Below are positions 6,345 through 14,356 of a stretch of DNA of 15,982 bases, in pieces (the first letter of the stretch is position 1; the number at the start of each line of letters is the position of its first letter). Origin of the DNA: DASRCB01 sp035653295 (GTDB lineage Bacteria; Acidobacteriota; Terriglobia; Bryobacterales; Bryobacteraceae); contig DASRCB010000415.1 of the NCBI GenBank assembly GCA_035653295.1, forward strand, positions 1-15,982, read 5' to 3'. The position numbers were made by a program, and so were the translations under genes. The notes under the pieces were generated by a model. It was not told where the DNA came from. It saw nothing but the letters and a program-made list of their open reading frames with translations, and did not search any database.

Positions 6345-7860
6345 CGCTAGCGCCGGTGAGAAGGGGATTGCCGGCCCCGGTGTATTCCGGAACACCGGTG
6401 AGCACGCCGCGAAACTCGGCCAACGCCGCGCCGACGCGAACGGCGGTTGGTCCGCCGATCTGCAGCTCGCGGATGGTGCGTTCGTGGCCGCTGCTCCGCC
6501 GCTTGGCCACGGATACGCAGCGGCGCACCTCGCCCTGGGCTTCGAAATAACGCAGCAGCAGGATGGTGTCGGCCAGATAGCTGAGGTCGACCGGGCTCTG
6601 CATCTGCCCTACCACGCCGTGCTGCGCCAACACGAGGATGGTAACCACGCCCTGCTGGCTCAGATACGAGAGCAGCTCGTGCATTTGCAGGGTGAGGAAC
6701 TGCTCCTCGGGCATGGCGCTCAGATATCCGTTCAGGGAATCGATCACGATCACCCGGGCCTTTTCCTCCTCCACGCCACGGCGCACGCGGGCGGCGAACT
6801 CACCGGGCGACAGCTCGGCCGGATCCACCTGCTCGATGAGGATCTTCTTCTCCGCGCGATAGCGGCGCATGGGCATGTTCAGGCTTTCCGAGCGGGCGAG
6901 CAGGCTGGTCATGCCTTCGTCAAAGGTGTAGAAGATGACGCGTTCGCCGCGCTCTACCGCTGCCGAGGCGTAGCGCGTGGCGAGGGTGGTCTTCCCGGCG
7001 CCTGCGGGTCCGATCAACAGTGTGCTGCTCCCGCGATCGAGGCCGCCGCCGAGCAGCGCATCCAGTTCGGGGACGTTGCTGCTGATCGCGTCGGGCTGGA
7101 AATCGGCCATGTGGTGGGCGGCGATCAGCCGTGGAAAGACCATCAGCCCGCCGGTGTGGATGTTGAAATCGTGATAGCCCTCGATAAAGGGTGCGCCGCG
7201 GAGCTTGGTCACTTCCAGACGGCGCCGGTTCTTGCCATATTCGCGGGTTTTGCGTTCCAGCGTGATGACGCCGTGCACGACGCTGTGCAACTGCCGCTCC
7301 ATGTTCTGCGACGTTCGGTCGTCGAGCAGAAGCACGGTGCAGGGCTTGTGCTCGAAGTACTGCTTCAGGGCCAGCGCCTGGCGGCGATACCGCTGCGGTT
7401 CCTGGGCCAGCAGCCGCAGCTCGGCGAGGGAGTCGATGACCAGCCGCGAGGGACGCACCTGTTCCACATGGCGCAGGATATTCTGTACTGTCTGGCTGAG
7501 CTCGATTTCTTCCGGATGGAAGAAGGTGTATTGATTATCCGGATGGAGCTGAGCCTCGGACGGCGTCAGTTCGAAAATGTGAACGCGGTCGAGGGCCCAG
7601 CCGTGGGAAACGCCGACGGCGTGGAGTTCCGCGGCGCTTTCCGAAAGCGTCACGTACAGTCCGGTCTCGCCTTGTTCCGCGCCGGCGAGAAGAAATTGCA
7701 AGGCTAGTGTGGTTTTTCCGGTACCCGGATCGCCTTCCACCAGGTACACATGGTCGCGCGCAAAGCCCCCATGAAGCACCTCATCGAGGCCCGCAATTCC
7801 TGTCGATGCCGACGGGGTGCGCTCGCGCGCAGGGGCATCCGCCTGTGTCGAGTCGCTCAT
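6328..7860 (-). CDS. KaiC-like double-domain RecA-family ATPase
   Basis: 510 residues, two tandem KaiC/RadA-like domains. Domain 1 (about 16-245) has Walker A GDPGTGKT (43-50) and Walker B RLVIDSL (139-145). Domain 2 (about 253-490) has Walker A GPAGAGKT (284-291) and Walker B VIVIDSL (370-376). The paired catalytic glutamates of cyanobacterial KaiC are only half kept: LSES at 72-75 in domain 1 and FDEG at 313-316 in domain 2. In the region matching the KaiC autophosphorylation sites (SPVDLSYLADTILL, 422-435) the Ser431/Thr432 pair becomes Ser427-Tyr428 and Thr426 becomes Ser422, by my alignment by eye. Cytosolic and probably hexameric. No Shine-Dalgarno is seen before ATG 7860. The downstream kinase gene overlaps its 3' end. 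No kaiA or kaiB is in the window, so a clock function is not claimed and no symbol is given. Confidence 0.93.
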   Translation of the reverse strand: MSDSTQADAPARERTPSASTGIAGLDEVLHGGFARDHVYLVEGDPGTGKTTLALQFLLAGAEQGETGLYVTLSESAAELHAVGVSHGWALDRVHIFELTPSEAQLHPDNQYTFFHPEEIELSQTVQNILRHVEQVRPSRLVIDSLAELRLLAQEPQRYRRQALALKQYFEHKPCTVLLLDDRTSQNMERQLHSVVHGVITLERKTREYGKNRRRLEVTKLRGAPFIEGYHDFNIHTGGLMVFPRLIAAHHMADFQPDAISSNVPELDALLGGGLDRGSSTLLIGPAGAGKTTLATRYASAAVERGERVIFYTFDEGMTSLLARSESLNMPMRRYRAEKKILIEQVDPAELSPGEFAARVRRGVEEEKARVIVIDSLNGYLSAMPEEQFLTLQMHELLSYLSQQGVVTILVLAQHGVVGQMQSPVDLSYLADTILLLRYFEAQGEVRRCVSVAKRRSSGHERTIRELQIGGPTAVRVGAALAEFRGVLTGVPEYTGAGNPLLTGASDGSRR

Positions 7861-7979
7861 GTTTTTTATCGGCGGGGGAAGGACTCACCCGCTCTTTCCC
7901 TCATGTTAAGCAATTGGTTTGCCAGGATCTCAGAATCTGCAGAATGTCGATCCGCCGCTATGAGAGCCGGCTCGCCCGC

Positions 7980-7985
7980 TACGAT
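7980..7985 (+). promoter_or_regulatory. Candidate -10 hexamer (TACGAT) for the M49 peptidase gene
   Basis: TACGAT ends 9 nt before the ATG at 7995, and no Shine-Dalgarno precedes that ATG, so a near-leaderless mRNA is likely. A perfect 10-bp palindrome, GAGCCGGCTC (7964-7973), lies just upstream in the 134-bp divergent gap shared with the KaiC-like gene. No clear -35 was found. Confidence 0.3.
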
Positions 7986-7994
7986 AGAAACTAA

Positions 7995-9614
7995 ATGCGG
8001 CTCATCGTCGTCCTTTTTGTCTGTTTTTCAGCCATGGCCCTTGCGGCAGTGAACGACACGGATCTCGAGAGCCGGCTGGCGCGGTGGAAGCCGGTGCAGA
8101 TGCCGTTCGACGGCTCCGGGTTGAGCGCCCGCGAGCGCCAGGTGGTGGAAAAGCTGGTGCAGGCCTGTCAACAGCTGGAGTCCATCTATTGGCGGCAGAG
8201 CGATCCGGAGGGTCTGCGGCTGTATCAGACCACGACCGATTCCAACCTCAAACGGCTGCTATTCATCAATGGCAGCCGGTACGACCTCATCGACGACAAT
8301 AAGCCCTTCGCCGGCGATGCTCGCTATCCGCCGGGGCGGGCGCTTTACCCGGCGGGGCTCACCAGGGAACAGATCGAGGCGTACGTAGCGAAGCACCCCG
8401 ACCAAAAGGCGGCCATCTACAACGAACACACGGTGCTGCGTTGGAAAGGCGACAAGCTGGAGGCCACGCCTTATCACGAGGAATACAAGCACTGGCTGGA
8501 AGCGGCGGCGACGCTGCTGCGCGATGCGGCGAAGCTCGATCCGGACCCGGCGTTTGCGGCCTTCCTGAAAGCGCGCGCCGACGCGCTTCTCAGCGACGAC
8601 TATTTCGCCAGCGACCTGCTTTGGGTGGACCTGAAAGACCCCAGGATCGACCTGATCTTTGCACCCTACGAAACGTACCTCGACGGCGTGCTGGGGGTGA
8701 AGACATCGTATGGGGCAGCGGTGCTGATTCGCAACGAGGAAGCCAGCCGACGACTCGCGTTGTACCAGAAGTACGTGCCGCAAATCCAGCAGGCGCTCCC
8801 ACTGGACCGCGCCGATCTGCCGTCCAAGGAGGGTCAGCCCACCCCGATGGAGGTGGTGGACGCGCCATACCGGACCGGCGATCTGCTGCACGGCTATCAG
8901 GCTGTGGCGGACAACCTGCCCAACGATCCGCGCATTCACGAGAAGAAGGGAACCAAGAAGATCTTCTTCAAGAACTTCATGGACGCGCGGGTGAACTATG
9001 TAATTCTTCCGCTGGCGCGCCAACTGATGCCGCCCGAGCAGGCTGCCCAGGCATCGGGCGAAGGCTATATGGCGCACACGATCCTGCACGAGATCTGCCA
9101 CGGGCTGGGCCCCGCATATGCTCGCGTCGACGGCCGTCAGATGGACATTCGAGAAGCAATCGGACCGGTTTACTCCGCGCTCGAAGAGGCCAAAGCGGAT
9201 GTGGTGGGCATGTTCGGGCTGCAGTGGCTGGTGGAGAACGGAGCACTCCCGGCGGACCAGCTTCCGGGCTTCTATGCCTCTTATCTGGCGGGCAATTTCC
9301 GGACGATGCGCTATGGGGTGGCGGAAGCGCACGGCCGCGCCGAGATGATGGAGTTTAACTATCTCATCGAGCAAAAGGCATTCGTCCGAACCGGGGAGCG
9401 TTGGTCGTTCGATGAGGCGAAGATGAAAACCGCTGTGGCCTCGCTGGCTCGGGAACTGCTGGAGACCGAGGCGACGGGCGATCGTGCGCGGGCGGAGGGC
9501 TGGTTCGCGAAATACGACACGATGCCCGCCGATGTGCGTGAGGCGCTATCCCGCGTGAAGGACGTTCCGGTGGACATCTTTCCGGAGTTCGCCTTCCCTG
9601 TGACGGTCCGGTAA
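7995..9614 (+). CDS. Exported M49-family (dipeptidyl-peptidase III-like) zinc peptidase
   Basis: 539 residues. Residues 1-18 are a short Sec signal peptide (MRLIVVLFVCFSAMALAA), so the enzyme is probably periplasmic or secreted. The zinc site is HEICH at 365-369, with the third ligand expected in EEAKAD (397-402), about 30 residues on as in bacterial DPP III proteins. Family M49 is defined by HEXXGH with five residues between zinc histidines counted inclusively as six; here the motif is the shorter HEXXH, followed by GLGPAY. I recall related bacterial proteins with HExxHGLGP, so this is probably a subgroup and not a mutation. The sequence is intact with no frameshift. Likely role: removing dipeptides from oligopeptides for nutrition; the actual activity could differ. 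The start is fixed by the signal peptide. It appears monocistronic, 115 bp before the next gene. Confidence 0.82.
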   Translation: MRLIVVLFVCFSAMALAAVNDTDLESRLARWKPVQMPFDGSGLSARERQVVEKLVQACQQLESIYWRQSDPEGLRLYQTTTDSNLKRLLFINGSRYDLIDDNKPFAGDARYPPGRALYPAGLTREQIEAYVAKHPDQKAAIYNEHTVLRWKGDKLEATPYHEEYKHWLEAAATLLRDAAKLDPDPAFAAFLKARADALLSDDYFASDLLWVDLKDPRIDLIFAPYETYLDGVLGVKTSYGAAVLIRNEEASRRLALYQKYVPQIQQALPLDRADLPSKEGQPTPMEVVDAPYRTGDLLHGYQAVADNLPNDPRIHEKKGTKKIFFKNFMDARVNYVILPLARQLMPPEQAAQASGEGYMAHTILHEICHGLGPAYARVDGRQMDIREAIGPVYSALEEAKADVVGMFGLQWLVENGALPADQLPGFYASYLAGNFRTMRYGVAEAHGRAEMMEFNYLIEQKAFVRTGERWSFDEAKMKTAVASLARELLETEATGDRARAEGWFAKYDTMPADVREALSRVKDVPVDIFPEFAFPVTVR

Positions 9615-9699
9615 CACCATTTACACTGCCAGTCAAGTCTCGTAATCACAATGCCTTGCACCGTTTTATAGAAGTTACTCGATGCCGTGTCGCCGGGCC

Positions 9700-9714
9700 G
9701 TTAGCCGCGGTTAG
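9700..9714 (+). promoter_or_regulatory. GTTAG direct repeat with 10-bp pitch before the winged-helix gene
   Basis: GTTAG occurs at 9700-9704 and again at 9710-9714, exactly one helical turn apart, and the second copy overlaps the candidate -10. OmpR-type winged-helix proteins commonly bind direct repeats at about this pitch. The site could therefore be an autoregulatory operator of the gene it precedes. With only five matching bases, chance is possible. Confidence 0.25.
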
Positions 9715-9717
9715 AAT
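9712..9717 (+). promoter_or_regulatory. Candidate -10 hexamer (TAGAAT) for the β-propeller regulator gene
   Basis: TAGAAT ends 12 nt before ATG 9730. No Shine-Dalgarno precedes the ATG, which fits a 5' leader of only a few bases. No convincing -35 lies 16-18 bp upstream. Confidence 0.3.
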
Positions 9718-9729
9718 TGACTCCAATCT

Positions 9730-11922
9730 ATGTCCGATGTGGGTAACGGCGATAACGGCCCCGGTCGCGCCGCCGGGCCGTCGTCATCGCGCGACTTCAG
9801 GGTCATTCAGTTTGGGGCTTTCGAATTAAGGGCCGATACCGGCGAATTGCGGAAGCACGGAATTCGGCTGCGGCTGCAAACGAAGCCCCTCCGGTTGCTG
9901 CGTGCGCTGCTGGAACACCCCGGCGAAGTGGTGACGCGCGAAGAGATGCGCAGTTACCTCTGGCCGGCTGACACTTTTGTCGATTTCGAAAGCGGGCTGA
10001 ATACCGCTGCGAACCGGCTGCGGATCGTGCTGGGCGACTCCGCCGACGCGCCGCGGTTCATCGAGACGCTACCGCGCGTCGGCTACCGGTTCATCGCCCC
10101 CGTTCAGGAGATCGCCGTCACGCGGCCAACTACGGCAATCCCGCCGACGCAACGCCCCGTTCACGCCGCGCCGCCACAACCGGCTACGCTTCCGCCTGCG
10201 ATGGCGCCCGAAGCGGCTCCTCTCGCAGCCGACGAACCGCGGGCGGCTGGCCAGCGGACGCGCGGCAAAACACTGCTCGGCGCAGCCGCCGGGCTGGCGT
10301 TAGTTGCGGGTCTCGCGACATGGGTCAGCGCCGCGCGCTCGACGCACGATCTGCGCAGTCCGGAATTTCATCGCATCTCCTTCGAGGCGGGTTCGGTCAG
10401 TTCCGCGCGCTTCGCGCCGGACGGATCAACGGTAGTGTACTCGCGCTGGAATGCGGGCCAACTGCAGATCTATGTGGGCGCTGCTCTGAGTCCCGAAGCC
10501 CGATCTTTGAATATTCGCGACGCGTTGCTGGCAGGGGTTTCGCGTTCCGGTGAACTCGCGATCATTTACCGCAGCCCAAGCGAGCTGAATGGGGTTCTCA
10601 TGCGCGTTCCTATGACCGGAGAGGGACGGCGTGAAATTGCGCGGCGGGTGATCGACGCCGATTGGGCACCCGATGGCGAAAACCTCGCCGTCAGCCGGCT
10701 GGACGATTCCGGATCGGTCATCGAATACCCCGCCGGCAGAGTCATCTGGAAGCTCTCGGGCTGGGCATCTTACGTGCGCGTCTCGCCGAGCGGCAGGCGC
10801 GTCGCCATCCTGGAGCACCCTAAATGGGACGACGACGCCGGGTCGCTTCGCGTAATCGACCGAGATGGCGCGAGCCGAGTGATTTCGTCGGGATGGGCCA
10901 GCATGCAGGGCCTGGCGTGGGCGCCCGACGAGAAGGAGATTTGGTTCACCGCCAGCGAGCACGGCCTGCAGCGGTCCCTGCACGCCGCGACTCTCGATGG
11001 CAGGACGCGGACCGTCTCCACCATTCCCGGGGCTCTGCGGCTGCTCGATATCTCGCCGCTAGGTCACGTGCTGCTCTGCCGCGAGGACGACCGCATGTCC
11101 ATGGCGGGAATGTTCGCGGGTGCGGCCAAGCCCGAAGAAGTGCCGGGCTTCGATTATTCCGCAGTGAACGGGATCTCGACCGACGGCAACTTGGTGCTTT
11201 TCACCGAGAGCGGGGACGCGGGGGCGGCAGGCTATTCGATTTACGTCTATGATCGCCGCACTCACACGAACACCCGGTTGGGGCGCGGCCAGGCGCTGGG
11301 GATCGCTCCCGACGGCAAGTCAGTACTGGCGCTGGACATGCACGATCAGGCGTCGCTTTTGCTGATTCCCGTTGGCGCCGGACAGGAGAAACGCATTTCC
11401 GGCGGCGGTCTGCGATATCAGTCGGCGGCATTCTTCCCGTCGGGGAAGCAGCTGCTCGTGGTCGGAGCGTACCCCGGCCAGCCCGCGCGCTTGTTTGTGC
11501 AGGGTATCGACGGCCAGGCTCCTCAGGCGCTGCAGACAACGGCGTGTCTCCGCTTCCCCTCGGTTTCGCCGGACGGCCGATCCGTGCTCGGCTTCGAATC
11601 CGAGCGGGCGGTCGTGCTTTCGCTTGACAACCTGCGTTTTCGAGAATTGCCGATGCCACTCGGGGAACTGCGGCCGGTTGCGTGGGCTGACGGTCAAAGC
11701 ATGATTCTCAGCACCTGGCACGGTCCGCGATGGAAGCTCATTCGCGCGAACGCGGACGGAAGCGCGGCGCGCGAGCTGGGATCGTTCACGCCGCAGGAAT
11801 CCAGTGGGCAGCTGTGGTTATCGGGCGTTGTCGCTACACCCGATGGCGCCTCCTGGGTGTATTCGTGGGCGCGCAACGTCTCGCAGCTTTATGAGGCGGA
11901 TGGCTGGCTGACCGGACGTTAG
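9730..11922 (+). CDS. One-component regulator: OmpR-type winged helix, one membrane helix, β-propeller sensor
   Basis: 730 residues. The OmpR/CadC-type winged-helix DNA-binding domain spans about 24-124 (FGAFELRADTGELRKHG, REEMRSYLWP, then IETLPRVGYRFIAPV). A proline/alanine-rich linker (130-178) follows, then one membrane helix at about 181-202 (TLLGAAAGLALVAGLATWVS). The remaining 520 residues are repeated TolB/WD40-like blades with the recurrent motif APDGSTVVYS, SPSGRRVAI, APDGKSVLAL, SPDGRSVLGF. The layout is that of a ToxR/CadC-style protein: cytoplasmic DNA binding, periplasmic sensing. Ligand and targets are unknown. The start at 9730 fits the domain start but has no Shine-Dalgarno. 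It is convergent with the TPR regulator, with 27 bp between stop codons. Fusions of this kind are frequent in Acidobacteria. Confidence 0.9.
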   Translation: MSDVGNGDNGPGRAAGPSSSRDFRVIQFGAFELRADTGELRKHGIRLRLQTKPLRLLRALLEHPGEVVTREEMRSYLWPADTFVDFESGLNTAANRLRIVLGDSADAPRFIETLPRVGYRFIAPVQEIAVTRPTTAIPPTQRPVHAAPPQPATLPPAMAPEAAPLAADEPRAAGQRTRGKTLLGAAAGLALVAGLATWVSAARSTHDLRSPEFHRISFEAGSVSSARFAPDGSTVVYSRWNAGQLQIYVGAALSPEARSLNIRDALLAGVSRSGELAIIYRSPSELNGVLMRVPMTGEGRREIARRVIDADWAPDGENLAVSRLDDSGSVIEYPAGRVIWKLSGWASYVRVSPSGRRVAILEHPKWDDDAGSLRVIDRDGASRVISSGWASMQGLAWAPDEKEIWFTASEHGLQRSLHAATLDGRTRTVSTIPGALRLLDISPLGHVLLCREDDRMSMAGMFAGAAKPEEVPGFDYSAVNGISTDGNLVLFTESGDAGAAGYSIYVYDRRTHTNTRLGRGQALGIAPDGKSVLALDMHDQASLLLIPVGAGQEKRISGGGLRYQSAAFFPSGKQLLVVGAYPGQPARLFVQGIDGQAPQALQTTACLRFPSVSPDGRSVLGFESERAVVLSLDNLRFRELPMPLGELRPVAWADGQSMILSTWHGPRWKLIRANADGSAARELGSFTPQESSGQLWLSGVVATPDGASWVYSWARNVSQLYEADGWLTGR

Positions 11923-11949
11923 GGAGGAAGACGGTCCCGTGAGGAGAGT

Positions 11950-14331
11950 TTAGCTGTGCCGGCTGCTTCGCATTTCGCGAGCGCTTGCGCGGACCGCCTC
12001 CGATGACTGCGGAGCCCGGTCACCCACCCGGCGGCGCGCGTCGACCAGTTCGGGAATATCTTCGTCGGCGCTGCTCCAAACTGCGAGGAAGTGCTCGAAT
12101 TCGGAGCGGGCCGCGGCGCGCAGACCCTTCCGTTCGAGGGCGAGCCCGAGCCGGTACCGCGCCAACGGATAGTTCGGGTTGAAGCTGAGGACCTTCCTGT
12201 ATTCCGCGATGGCCTCGTCCGTGCGGCCAAGTTCGAGTAAAGCGTCCGCCACACACGTGTCCAATGGATCGATGGCCCAGTAGCTGGAAGGCTCACGCAG
12301 CACGGAGCGAAAATCCTCAAGAGCCTGATCGGCTTTGCGCTCGCGCAGCGCGGCGTAACCGGCGATGAAATATCGCATCCGGCGATTCTCGGGGCCTCCG
12401 CGCGCGGATGATGACGGTGCAAGAATCTGCTGCCGCAGGTCGTCGGTGAGTTTGACTCGGCCGCGAGCGGCGGAAATGAGCACCCTGGCGGGGTCCAGCG
12501 TTGCCGGAATCCGCGCCGCTTCCTCCTGCGCGCGGTCGAGGTCCCCCTTCTTCCAGTACACCCAGGAACAGCTGGAATGCCCACGGCCCCGCTCGACATC
12601 CGAAGAAGCGACCCGAATCACTTCGCGGTACTGATCCAGGGCGGACCGGTATCGCCCGAGCTGAAAGTAAAGGTTGCCGAGGTGAATCATGGCGATGTCG
12701 AAGTCGGGCTTGCGCCTGAGCGCTTCCATATAAGCGTCGAGCGCCTGCCGATAGCTTCCGGTCGCCTGATAAGCCAGTCCCAGGGTGTCGTAAGCGTTGG
12801 GCTCGCCCGAGGAGAGGGACACGTAACGGCGGGCGCTCTCGGTGGCCTGCTCCGGACGACGCAGTTCGAGCCACGTCGTCGTCATGAGGTTGTGAAGCTG
12901 AGGCATTTCCGGATCATGGACCATGGCGCGCTCGAGGCTCTCCCGCGCTTCGTCGCCGCGCCGTTCTGTCAGCAGCAGTGTCGCGAGGCTCATGTACGCT
13001 TCTGTTTCCGTTGGAAACGCCGAGAGCAGTTCATGATACGCCTGCTCGGCGCCTTTGTAATCGCGGCACGCGATGGCGTACCAGGCGCGAATGAACAGCC
13101 GATCGCGTGGAGTGAGGCGATCGGAGAGCTGATATGCCTTTTCGAGAAATGGCTTTCCTTTGACGGTGTTTCCCCAGGATGCGGCGTAGGCATAGCCAAT
13201 GCGCGCGTACGCCATGGCGAAATCCGGATCGAGCCGCAGCGCCTGCTGATACAGCTCGATCGCCTCCGGCAACCGGACATCCCGCGTTCGAGCCAGGGCC
13301 AGAGAATATATGCGGTACGCCTCCAGGTTGTTGGTCATCACTTCGGCCACTCGCACGGTGCTCGGGACGGGGGAGCCGAGTCGCGCGGCCAGCCGGGTCG
13401 CCAGTGAGTCCACCTGCATGAGCAAAAGCCCGGGTTTGTCGACGGTCAGCGCTTCACCGCCGATCAGCCGACCGTTGACGACGTTGTAGATCTGCGTATC
13501 GACGCGGATGCTTCCACCGAGAGTACTGAATGCGCCGAAAACTGCTGCTCGGGCGCCGGCCCGGCGCGCCGCCCGCATTGCCTCCAGCCGGCGCGCCGGG
13601 TCAGCATCGGCCGCCCGCGAGCCGCCCGGCAGCTGGTCGGGAGTGATGAGCGAAATGCCGGGTGAGGCTGAAAGGCTGGTGGCGACCATGTCAGAAAGAC
13701 CGGCGCGCAGCCAGTCCATATCTTTGGCGCCAGAGCGGTTCTCAAACTGAAATACAGCGGTGCGAACTCCAGGGTCCAGCGCTGCCGGCGCGCGGCGCCA
13801 TGCACTCGATGCGGTGAGACCGGCGGCAACAGCGACCGCGGCCAACAGAATGATCAGGCCGACGCGCCGAGAGAGCGACGCGCGTAAGGGAGCAGTAATG
13901 CGGAGCGGCTCGACCCCCGGAACGGGGAGTTCCTCGTCCACGATCTCCTCCGAGTACTCCACCCGCGTTTCGGTGATCTCCTCCAGCACCACGGCTGGGG
14001 ACGGCTGTTCCTCGACGTTTCCAATAAACTGGTAGCCCAAACGCGGAGCCGTGCGTATGAATCGGGGCTGGCGCGGATCCTCGGCGAGTTCTCTTCGGAT
14101 ATCAGCCACGCACTGGGCCAGCGCTCCGTCGGAAACCGCAGTGTCAGGCCATAGATTGCGGATCAGTTCTTCCTTTGGAACCAAACGGCCGCGGTTTTCA
14201 ATGAGGTAAACCAGCAGGCGAAACGTCTTGGGCCGCAGCGCTCGCTCCTCGCCGCCGCGGCGGAGCACGACCACACCGGTGTCGATTTCGACGCCGTCGA
14301 GGATGTAGATCCTGCCGGTCGGCCCGCGCAT
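11950..14331 (-). CDS. One-component regulator: OmpR-type winged helix, one membrane helix, TPR repeats
   Basis: 793 residues. The winged helix covers about 6-105 (LRPKTFRLLVYLIENRGRLV, PKEELIRNLWPD, RTAPRLGYQFIG). An acidic linker (115-140) precedes a membrane helix at about 157-176 (GLIILLAAVAVAAGLTASSA). Residues 186-320 resemble the TolB/CsgG-like α/β domain often placed between the helix and TPRs (TAVFQFENRSG, WLRAGLSDMVATSLS). From about 336 to 770 there are many TPR-like helical pairs (EAIELYQQALRLDPDFAMAY, ALDAYMEALRRKPDFDIAMI, EAIAEYRKVLSFNPNYPLAR). It is expected in the inner membrane, with DNA binding inside and protein-protein contacts outside. No Shine-Dalgarno is evident before ATG 14331; a TGC-TAAGAT extended -10 candidate lies 19 nt upstream. 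Partner and target genes are unknown. Confidence 0.9.
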   Translation of the reverse strand: MRGPTGRIYILDGVEIDTGVVVLRRGGEERALRPKTFRLLVYLIENRGRLVPKEELIRNLWPDTAVSDGALAQCVADIRRELAEDPRQPRFIRTAPRLGYQFIGNVEEQPSPAVVLEEITETRVEYSEEIVDEELPVPGVEPLRITAPLRASLSRRVGLIILLAAVAVAAGLTASSAWRRAPAALDPGVRTAVFQFENRSGAKDMDWLRAGLSDMVATSLSASPGISLITPDQLPGGSRAADADPARRLEAMRAARRAGARAAVFGAFSTLGGSIRVDTQIYNVVNGRLIGGEALTVDKPGLLLMQVDSLATRLAARLGSPVPSTVRVAEVMTNNLEAYRIYSLALARTRDVRLPEAIELYQQALRLDPDFAMAYARIGYAYAASWGNTVKGKPFLEKAYQLSDRLTPRDRLFIRAWYAIACRDYKGAEQAYHELLSAFPTETEAYMSLATLLLTERRGDEARESLERAMVHDPEMPQLHNLMTTTWLELRRPEQATESARRYVSLSSGEPNAYDTLGLAYQATGSYRQALDAYMEALRRKPDFDIAMIHLGNLYFQLGRYRSALDQYREVIRVASSDVERGRGHSSCSWVYWKKGDLDRAQEEAARIPATLDPARVLISAARGRVKLTDDLRQQILAPSSSARGGPENRRMRYFIAGYAALRERKADQALEDFRSVLREPSSYWAIDPLDTCVADALLELGRTDEAIAEYRKVLSFNPNYPLARYRLGLALERKGLRAAARSEFEHFLAVWSSADEDIPELVDARRRVGDRAPQSSEAVRASAREMRSSRHS

Positions 14332-14350
14332 GCTGTCGCTCGTTCGGAGA

Positions 14351-14356
14351 ATCTTA
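14351..14356 (-). promoter_or_regulatory. Candidate extended -10 (TGC-TAAGAT) for the TPR regulator
   Basis: On the minus strand TAAGAT preceded by TGC forms an extended -10 motif, 19 nt before ATG 14331, giving a predicted leader of roughly 13 nt. No -35 match was found, which extended -10 promoters tolerate. It overlaps the end of the possible small gene 14354-14518. Confidence 0.3.

Noticed and set aside
5845..7707. 620-residue open frame on the plus strand
   Set aside because: It is antisense to the kinase and KaiC-like genes, which have full domain motifs. Long antisense frames are expected in GC-rich coding DNA, and its translation shows no recognisable domain.
6328..7860. Calling the KaiC-like gene kaiC and the locus a circadian clock
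   Set aside because: No kaiA or kaiB in the window, and key phosphosite and catalytic residues differ from cyanobacterial KaiC.
7962..8076. 11-bp direct repeat GAGAGCCGGCT in the promoter gap and early M49 coding region
   Set aside because: Short and GC-rich, with the second copy inside coding sequence; chance is sufficient.
8259..9374. 371-residue open frame on the minus strand
   Set aside because: Antisense shadow of the M49 peptidase gene; no domain, no ribosome site.
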